From the NCBI GenBank assembly GCA_021014325.1, contig CM037463.1:62001-126000 (forward strand): a stretch of 64,000 nucleotides of DNA, in the 5' to 3' direction. The position numbers and the translations under genes are program-made. The notes beneath the pieces were generated by a model. The model did not search any database, was not told the DNA's origin, and worked only from the letters and a program-made list of their open reading frames with translations. This DNA is from Plazaster borealis (Eukaryota; Echinodermata; Asteroidea; Forcipulatida; Labidiasteridae). Positions 23,401-33,600 of the stretch are shown here, piece by piece; positions within the stretch are counted from its first letter, which is position 1; every line of letters starts with the position of its first letter.

Positions 23401-26400
23401 TGGCCGGACAAACCTTGGATGAACCTGAGTTGGGGAAGATTCAGTCAAACTGTGAAAACTATTTCAAATATTATGAACAATTCAACCAACGTGAATCAGA
23501 AATTTTAATTTCTGTATTATTTCTGTGACTTGAGGCGATGTCACTGGCTCCTCTAATGTGAGGCAATTTACTTACTACCTGTGTGCAGTCCAACACATCG
23601 ACACTCTTCACAGCCATTCTCATCCTTGGCAAACCCTCCAAAAAGCTTGCAGTTGATCCGGCACTGAATCCTTGAACATGCTGTCAATGAAAAAATACAT
23701 GAAATAGGAAATACTCTCAATTCATGAAATCAAAGATCAAGTCTACAAATGATCAATCATGGATACATTTTTTTCCTACAAAGACAAGATAATGATCAAC
23801 AGTACATTGTAGACTCTTTGTAAATTTGGTTTTTGACAAACCCAAAGCTGGATAACTGGTTCTGAAAAGAATGTAACTACATGATGTTTCCATCAGTATG
23901 CCCCGATCATCTTCAGGAGACAAATATTGTCCTACCATGGCAAGATTCTAAATTTGTTATCAGTGGTGTAACCAGACATTTTCATTTGGGGGTGAAGGGG
24001 GGGGTGGCAAAGACATAAATTGGAGGGCTACTTTATGTATCAAACCATTCATTTGTGCATTTATTTGGATCTCATTTGGGGGCAAGAGGGGAGGGGGCAA
24101 GTATTCTGAGGGGGGGCCTCCAGCCCCCGGCAAACACCCCCCCCCCAGCCGTCTTATGTCCCTTTTGGAATGAAGAAGATTAAGTAAGTAAGTAGGCCCC
24201 TCAAAGCGCCATACATTATTACTCTGTTTATTGGGACCTAAGCATTCCTAAAACCATCTCAACTCATTGGGAGTATGCAGCACCGGCAGTCAAATGGGCA
24301 CACAGGCTGCTAATCATTCACATCAACAATTTTTTCCCTCGCAGGTGATGAGAAGCAATTATAGTTAGTTAAATGCCTTGCTCAAGGACACAAGTGTCAA
24401 AACTGGGACTCAAGGCAACACTCCAATGTTTCACCTGTAGTCACGTAACATGAGTCACCAATGTAACAGAGTCCATTTAAGACTCGAGCCTACCTGGGAC
24501 ACAGACACGACCACACCCATTGGAGCAACATTTCTCCCCTTCTCCACACCTTGCATCACTCAAACACTGGATGTCACATGTTCCAACTTGGCCCGTCTCG
24601 ACATCTGGGCACACGCCACGCCTGTCAGCTGATAAAATAATAAAATAATAAAACAAGTTTTTACAGAAATGCATACCACTATAATTTTAAAAAACAACAC
24701 TGACCTGTCAAGTTTCATCAAAATGGGTGTGTACCAAGAGTGCAGTTTTGAGAAAGTACAAACATGATGTGACGCTCCATGCAAAACCCTGGTACTTCCT
24801 GCCAAAACTCAAAACTAGTTGTTGTTTTTTATCATGATGAGAATAAGAGCTTTCACATATACACCTAATAAGGGCCTATATAATGTACATCAGTATAAAT
24901 CTCCACATATAAAACATTTCAGACATCACATGACAGCTGTTGCTTTGGCTGTCTTCACTTTTAATGACATTTCATTCACTATTCCTGAAAAGTGTCTGAC
25001 TTTGGCATGGGGCATCACATAGATATTGTTGTAACATCTACTTATTTTTCTTTAAAAGATGATTGCATAGCTTAATTTGCTTTACCTGGTTCCACACATT
25101 CACATATATCACAACCATTCCTGTCTTTGACATAACCATCCAGGCAGGATAAACGGCACCTAACCGGTTCACAATCTGTTGAGGGGAAAAAAGGTAGTGT
25201 ATATCTTGCCGGTGTCATGGGGGATTTTGTCCCACAGTGTGTACCCTCATCTGGTAAATTAACATGGGCTGAAGGAAGTTGATTAAAAAGAAGGTGCTAT
25301 CAGACAAAGTTTCCCCACAATTCACTGTATGGGAAGACAAAATCTCCTGCCACACTGGTACCGGCTTTCTTGAAGTAAATTACATTAAGCTAGCAGACCA
25401 GGGAGGAGAACTAAAATAAATTGATTAAATAGTTTAGTACTATCAAAGTCAGATTGTAGAGTGTGGCTGGTGTTACCACCAGTGGTGGCCCCATGGGGTC
25501 AGAAGTGTTTTAATAATGGGAACATTACCTTTACAATAAGTTACTTTAAATAAACCATATCAATGTTCAACTTTTAAAAACTCTTTTCTTTTGGTCAATC
25601 TTCAACTGACCTTGTCCAATCTCAATGTCTGTAGATTCAACTTGTGGTACATCGGGATCTAGAGAGTGGATAAAAGAAGAAAGTCATTAGTTCAGTGAAT
25701 CTGTAAACAATTATAGGAACAAATAATGATGAACTTCACTTGATTGGTAGCTCCAACCACGGTGGTAGAATTCTACCTCCATGCTCCAACTTTCAAACAA
25801 CTTCAAGAGAAAACAAATTAGTTAAAAGAGTTTCAAGAAGTGTGCATGGCTAATGGGAAACGCTAGGTAGCAGCTTATTTTGTTGGTTTGATCAGTTGTA
25901 ATCCACCTGCTAGAGTTTGTGAGAAGAAGACCGCAATCATTTTCTTTTTTAGATATTGAATTTTCTTGAGAATTTCTTTTTTCACATTGCTCAGTCGGCT
26001 GGCTGCTATTATTAGTGACTGTAGATGCTTGCTTATTTTGGGGTAGTGTCGAGCTAGCACCAGTGCAGGCAGCACCAGAATGAAATGTAAAGCTCCTACC
26101 TAGCTTGACAGTTGAATCTAATGTAGCCCCATAAATAGTGTCAATACGCTGGACTCCCTCCACTCAAAGAGGTGGATGGAGTCCTCCACTCCAAGCAGTG
26201 GAGGAGTCCAGCTTATTGCTAAGTAAATTCTATGGGGCTAATTCTAATGCTGAAAATTGATGCTAGCTTTGGGCCTAGACTAGAGTAGTGCAGTGGTATG
26301 AAAATAATGAAGGTAGATACAATTTTGGGCCATACAAACAATTAAACCAAAACATAGAATAAATGAAAAAGGGCAGTCGAAAAATAACTGAAGTTGTGAT

Positions 26401-27642
26401 AAATTATCAATGGCACATGTGACACAGACAGGAGTATGGTTCGATCACATCTGGCAAAGGGGGGGTCTTTCCTCCATGGTCAGTTGGTTCATGGATGGAA
26501 GGAAAAGTTTGCTGCAACCCGCCCGACCTCACTGCATAATGAGTGATACTGGCATGGCACTGGTGATGGCCCAAGCAAACTGAGTGATTATTGCTGAATA
26601 CTGTAGGTGTCACTTCATGCTTCATCCAACCCTCCCCAGCCCCTTAGGCCTAGTGTGGCCTAGTGTGAACAATTGGCCACACGTACTAGAGTGCTGCTGT
26701 TCCACAACTTCCAAACTTGACAATCGCCCCGACTATAGTTGGGACTGGTCCCGACTTGAGTGTTATACTGGGTGCGTTCGATTAGCTTCCCCGGGTCAAC
26801 CCCAGTCTGTTCATCCGGGTGAGCCCCTGACATGAGCTAATCGAATGCCAACTTCCCCCAGCATTTACACCAATGCATCTTGGGACAGCCGACCCGGAAC
26901 TACTTTCATGTTGTGCATTACGTCCATGGATTACGTCATGCACCTTGGTCAGCCCCAAGTGACCCGCTCCATAAGCAGGGCACTTGGGGCTGACCCGAGT
27001 GTGCACCGTGAATGACGTCAAAGCTATTCGAACGCACGGGGGAGACCTGGGTCGACCCGGGGAAGCTTATCGAACGCACCCATAGTTGGGGCGCCCCAAC
27101 TGTAGTTGGGATCGCAGTATCCCAGTAAATACAGGGTACTATCGGAGCCAGACTCCCCATCCCCCATCCCCACTGGCTATGTCCTGTTTGCAAAGTACAT
27201 TGAGATGGTAGAAATAGATTGGCGGATGGCTGGTGGCATGGCTGGCTGGGGGCAGGGGTAGGGTAGTTCGGTTCGTGTGATGGAGTCTTCTTCTTCTTCT
27301 TCTTCTTCCATTAAAGTACCGACTCAATTACATGAGCAAAATCGTCAAGTCTTTCTTGAGTTTTGCCACGAAATTACAGCGTTTCATATGACAAATTGCC
27401 ATTGTTTTTGTGTTTGTACAGTTGTTGTCTCTGTTCTTTCTGTTGTATAAAATCAAAAAATAATTTACCTCATGGGCTAAGAAAAATGAGCAAGGCAAAA
27501 GGAACATTATGTTTTACTCGATGGTAAAGCCAAGGTTTGAAATGAAAAACCTGGATAAATTCTTCCATTTACGCTGATCACAGCTCTCGCAGTCCACGCA
27601 CGATCGATAACGGGTATCGCTTTCGTGGAGACTATCCTGTTA

Positions 27643-27698
<56 letters not shown>

Positions 27699-30600
27699 TT
27701 CTGGTAATGAAACCAAGGATGCCTCACAAGTGAACTTAATCACTGTGGCTCGCAAACCTGAGGAAACCTGTAAATAAGGGTGCTTGCAATGTGAACCAGA
27801 AACACCGGGGTTAAACCCCTACTCTTCCACGATAAGTGTTCTGGGTTCTTTTACGTGCACTACCAATCCTAGTACACCAGACCAACGGCTTTACGTCCCA
27901 TCCGAAGGACGAATCATGTGGTTAAGTGTCTTGCTTAAGGACACAAGTGTCACGACTGGGATTCGAACCCACACTCTGCTGATCAGAAACACCAGAGCTT
28001 GAGTTCAGTGTTCTTATCCGCTCGGCCACGACACGCCACACAACGCCTCCACGACACGCCTGTTGTTGAGCTAGCTCTATATAGGCAATACCAGCTATAG
28101 TTTGGGCGCCCAAAACCCAACTACACTCTCAGGGACCTGTTGCAACTATAGTACGGACGTTTGTCAAGTTGGAACGGAACAATGCTAGCTAGTGCGGTTT
28201 AAGCAAAAAAAAATCAAAAAATTAACAGGACCATCACATCAGTAATCATACAGCCAGGACGTCGGGATTTTGAACATTATTCAAACGAACTGTAAATTGT
28301 ACTAAACTTAAGTAAAACGAATATAATGTGTACCATTTCAAAACAAGCAGTCACGGAGACTGACGGGTACTCCTAGTCCTACCCCACCTTGTTGAGCCAT
28401 TAGTAATGGCTCTCTTTTAACATCGGTCTTATAAAGTTATAACACTCACTGAAATGGTGAGTGTTATAAGACCGATGTTAATAAAAGAGCCATTACAGCT
28501 TAACAAGGTGGGCTATCCTAGTCCTAGAACTATGAGGTTCGTTTCGCTGTGGAGGAGAGACGATAGCGAAACGAACCTCATCATAGCCCTTATCGGCACC
28601 ATTGCTCATACAATAATGGTTTCATTCTGTGGGTGAGCCAAATCTTTGGAAAACCACATAATGAACACTTTTAGAGTAACTGACTTGTAGGCCTACACTG
28701 ACCATGGAGGTTTGTACTCCTAGAACTATGAGGTTCGTTTCGCTATCGTCTCCCCGAACCTCATAGGTGATCATGCACAAAACACAAACGATTCGTTTTG
28801 CCATTTCGATTTGCATTCAAATCTCTTTTTTTTTAAATCAAATCTTGCCAAAATTAGGCTCTATGTGTTCTTTGAACTCTCATTGAGCTTGAGAATGGTC
28901 CAGAAAATCCACTCCGCAAACTCAAAATTGTTAAAAAATTATAAATTCTAACCGTAAAATTCAGATCCCATCCACACCGTTTGACAGTTAGAGCGGCGAT
29001 CCGTGATTTGTGTACAAAACATGCCCACGCGTCAGGGAACAACACAGCTCGCACTACCAGTCTGCGTTGTTCCCTGACGTCGCGTGGGCATGTTTTGTAC
29101 ACAAATCACGGATCGCCGCTCTAACAGTCAAACGGTGTGGATGGGATCTGAATTTTACGGTTAGAATTTATAATTTTTTAACAATTTTGAGTTTGCGGAG
29201 ACCATGTAGACTGACTAGTGCACTGGAAATAACGCCCGCCCCTCTACACACAAAATACACCGAGTGCTAGCTAGCTAGCTAGAGACACCGGCCATCCCAT
29301 GCGCCTTGCTGCTTGCACACCATTATTTAAATCAGTACTAGAACTATGAGGTTCGTTTCGCTGTGGAGAGACGATAGCGAAACGAACCTCATAGCCCTTA
29401 TCGGCACCATTGCTCATACAATAATGGTTTCATTCTGTGGGTGAGCCAAATCTTTGGAAAACCACATAATGAACACTTTTAGAGTAACTGACTTGTAGGC
29501 CTACACTGACCATGGAGGTTTGTACCTCTTCCATCACTGACAATACCGTGACACCGCGCGACAACAGACGTAGACCATGTAGACTGCTGACTAGTGCACT
29601 GGAAATAACGCCCGCCCCCCTACGCACAAAATACACCGAGTGCTAGTACTAGCTAGAGACACCGGCCAGCGCCTTGCTGCTTGGCACACCATTAAATCAG
29701 TATATGCCGCTGTCACACAGGGAATTCTGTCCCCCCGCACAGCGGTCCGGAGGGACAGAATCCCCTAGGGAAATGTGTCCCCCGCCCAGGGTTTTCTGTC
29801 CGCCAGGGGAATTTGTCCCCCCTCTCACATTTGTTCCCTTGTTTTCCTCTGTGCGACACTTGAAATCTTTTGAACTATATAAAATCAAGCATGAGAATGG
29901 GCGATGATGACAAAACCGGAAATCCATCGTACGAAAAATAAATCGGAAAATTCCAACGCTAAAAATGCTTATCCGGATTCTGGGCAATGTCCGTAAATTG
30001 GGCAAAGTGACCCAGGCGTCAGCGCCGCACGGCAGTGAATTGTTGTCAGTAGACTTTTCTTTTCAAAGTCTCCACACACAAAAATGTTCCTTTGCTTAAA
30101 ATTATTGAATAAAATAAGTAACAATAAGATAATACTTCTATTATAAACCAGCAAAGCCAGGTGAATAAAGCAAGTTTATTGATTTAGTTCCGTCGGTGGA
30201 CGCTCGTGCCTGGGGGACATATTCTCCGTTGGAGGACACAATCTCCGTTGAGCACACGGCGGACAGAATAACCTAACGAGAGACAGTTTATCCTAGGAGA
30301 TACTGTCTCGGGGGACGTTGTACCCTAGACAAGCCAGGTAAAGTTGTCCGGGGGGACAGATTCACCGGGGGGACAGAATCTCCGTCCACACCGCCACCGG
30401 CCGTCGTATGCCTCGTTCACGTACGTGTGGAGGGGGAGGCGCGCTGGAGGGACTAGGGAGATACTGTTCAACTTCAGTTTGTTTTCTTATCAAAATGAGC
30501 GGCTTCGGCTACAACTACGACTGTTGCTAAGGATGTTGCTAAGGACTTCAGCGCAGGACTCATGACGCGGCGATCCAGCCATAGCCGTAGCCGTAGCAAC

Positions 30601-33600
30601 CAATTCGGACACAGGACAGGATTTCAGTTATAGTCTTGATTTGGCGACGCTGTTTTTTGTACTAGCCACCAATAGAGGGCGCTACATTGACTGTTTGGGA
30701 GGCTGACTCAGAAGGACTGGGCAAGTCTATAAATCTGGATCCAGATGTTCGTGTGATACAGATATCTCTTCTCCAGTAATTCGTGTTGCGGACAGTAATT
30801 CGTGTTGCGATATCGCACCACGTTAAACAAAATGAACGTCGCCAATCAAGACTAGATTTCAGTTTGAGATAATTGTCTGTTGTTGAATCATTGTTGACGC
30901 TTCATCGTTTTTTTCCGTGGGCGGGGAGGGGGAGGGCACTGAAATCAGGGGAAGGGGATCCTGACCAACCGCACGACCAAACCGCACGAGCAAACCGATT
31001 GAGAGCGTCATGAAACCGCACCACATGGTGTGTTTAGTGGCCCAGAATCCAGACGCAATTATTAGGCCTATAGCTACACCATAGGCCTATAAATTGTTTG
31101 CGGCAAAGGTGTAGGGTCAACGTTTGGTTTTTGTCAACGTAGCCTAAAGATACAATAAAAGTCACGTGAAAGTTTCAGCTGCACACAATGACACAGTGTC
31201 CATTTGCCGAGAAAATAGCAAAAAAAAGTCACTGTATTTTCACACAACGTCGAATCCCATCCACTTATAGCGAGGAGACTCTGGCTACAGCATTCGCGAA
31301 CTGACACAAACCCTCGGAAATCTGAGAAACGATTCAAGCATGAATCGTTTTTCCAGATTCAAATGTTTTTTATTGATTTCTAATCAACGGGGGCAGTTCA
31401 GACGAAATAACTTCAAATTATTCTTAATATTTTTTGCTTCATAATTTATGTATATATTTTCTTGATGTTTTCAAATTGTAAAGTGCTCATAACCTTTTGG
31501 GATAGCGCTATAAATATAAGCACTGTTTATTATTATTATGAGAGATGTTTATAGGATTTGAGGCAAGGTACATTAACAGCGGCTAGCCATCCGCCGAGGA
31601 CGCAATAAAGACCGGGTCCGTATACTTAAGATAAGTTTTATTTACTTACCGATAACTTTTTGACAGTCGATCTTTTCCTCACCATTATAATATTCAGCTC
31701 GGCATGTGCATAGATTGGGCCTGTCAATGAAAAAGAAATGTCGACAATATTATTTATAATGTTGAGAACAAACAGTAACACTTGAATCCAATCCAATAAT
31801 TCAATGCAACTCAAGTCAATAGCACAAGCATATCAGTCCAACACGTTGTGAAAAGAAGCAGGTGTATGATAATGGGGATTCATCTGTCACTATTATGTCG
31901 GGCTCCACTTCTTTTTTTAAACCAAGTAAATATTCCTTTGCCCTTCATTTTCGGTGTATCGAGCGGAGTCGGGATGTGAAAAAAAATGCTGCTTACCGTA
32001 GGTTTTGCTGCCCTGTAATACAGGGCTTGGTGTTTTTGAAAGAGGTAGTTCTCTGCCAGAGTCAAGATAAACGATACACAAGCATTCTCATTGCTCTTCA
32101 ACACGAGTGAGAAAAACATGTGACTTAAAGGATCACAAGACGACAAAATTACAAGAGAGCAGTCGTATATGACCGGACAGATCACCATCGCTACAACATA
32201 CATGCAAGCACTCATAGTACAACTTTTTTTAATGGTTGTTTGATAAAACATAATCACTTGAAACATTCATTCTGTCCGAAAGGTACATCGTAATTATAAG
32301 GCCTTTTTCACATGAAGCAATAACCTACAACTGACCTCTAGGCAAACTAGAGAAAATACATTCGTGTACTCGGGGATTGTTTTATACAATGGTGCTATCC
32401 CAAACAAAATTATACGAAAATATAACTGAGATTTGTTTTCTTCAGCCTCAGTAAGTTGCCTCGAATGGCAAACTTTCACCAAAGTCGTCACCCAGTTTAG
32501 ACCTTAAAATAATCATCACGTGTGTATCAATTTAATTTATTGGAAATGTACACAAAACAACGAGACAACAAGAAAAAGAACTTATTATTTAATGACACTT
32601 ATGCTAACCTGCAATCAGCATCGGGGTACTCTCGGCATTCTTTCCTGTACCAGCATGGGTTGAAGAATCGGCAGAGATTTCTGTACCATTGACATTTCTC
32701 TGGAGGATTCGCGAATCCCGGGCGGTCCCCTGGAGAAAGAGCGGGAAAGCGGATAAAACATGTTAATAAGAAGCGTTATAATGATGTGAAAGTAACTTAC
32801 TGGTGAGAACTATGCTTGAATAAAATATCTCTCAAGTTCGGGAAGAGTAGGCCTAATGGTTCTGAGAAGAACTGGAATTGAGAAATAGTCTCGACGTGTC
32901 GAACATGCATTTTTCCTTAAAGCTAGCATTTTGTTGCTCGAAACGTGGATTAATTTTGGTTCTTCTCATAACCACAAATTCTCGAGAGATTCACACATTA
33001 TTTGTCACTGGGAAGCTCCTTCTTCAAACATTAGGCCTTGTCTTTTGGTGGTTAATAGATTGAAACAAGTGAGGTCTTCAAATAGGACAAGAGATTCGGT
33101 CACCTTGCCGAACTAAATGCACTTCACTTTGATTCAGTTTTGTTTTAATGTATACTTCATTATCGTCAGAAATCTGAAATTTTAATGAACGATTTATACG
33201 TTTGGATTTTCGTAAACGTTTTAAAATTTTTGGCTTTATATAGCCTATGATACCTTTTTCCGTCTGAAATACTTACAATTGTTATGGACGGTTTTGCCGC
33301 CCCATCCAAGTGATCGTCAACTCAACAAATAACGCAAATGGAACACCAATCTTCTGAACTTTGGGTGTTTTATTTAATTTTGGCCGACGAGAACAAAGCA
33401 ATGGGTTTGTCGCTGTACGACTCGGGGCGCACCCGAAGGGCACAGACCACGAGTCGACGGCACACGTAGGCCCACATGTAAGCCTACATCATGGAGGTAT
33501 TTCCATCTCCATATGGATAGTTAAAATAATGTGAAACAAATCAGACAGTCGGCTATAACATATAAAATAAATCGGTCAGGGTGCTGAAGCGTCATTACAT

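Noticed and set aside
27950..28034. tRNA-Leu or tRNA-Ser gene
   Set aside because: The tRNA-like part runs into a conserved SINE body that recurs in fragments elsewhere in the window.
28854..29270. Two similar ORFs on opposite strands
   Set aside because: They are mirror images produced by the palindrome, not genes.
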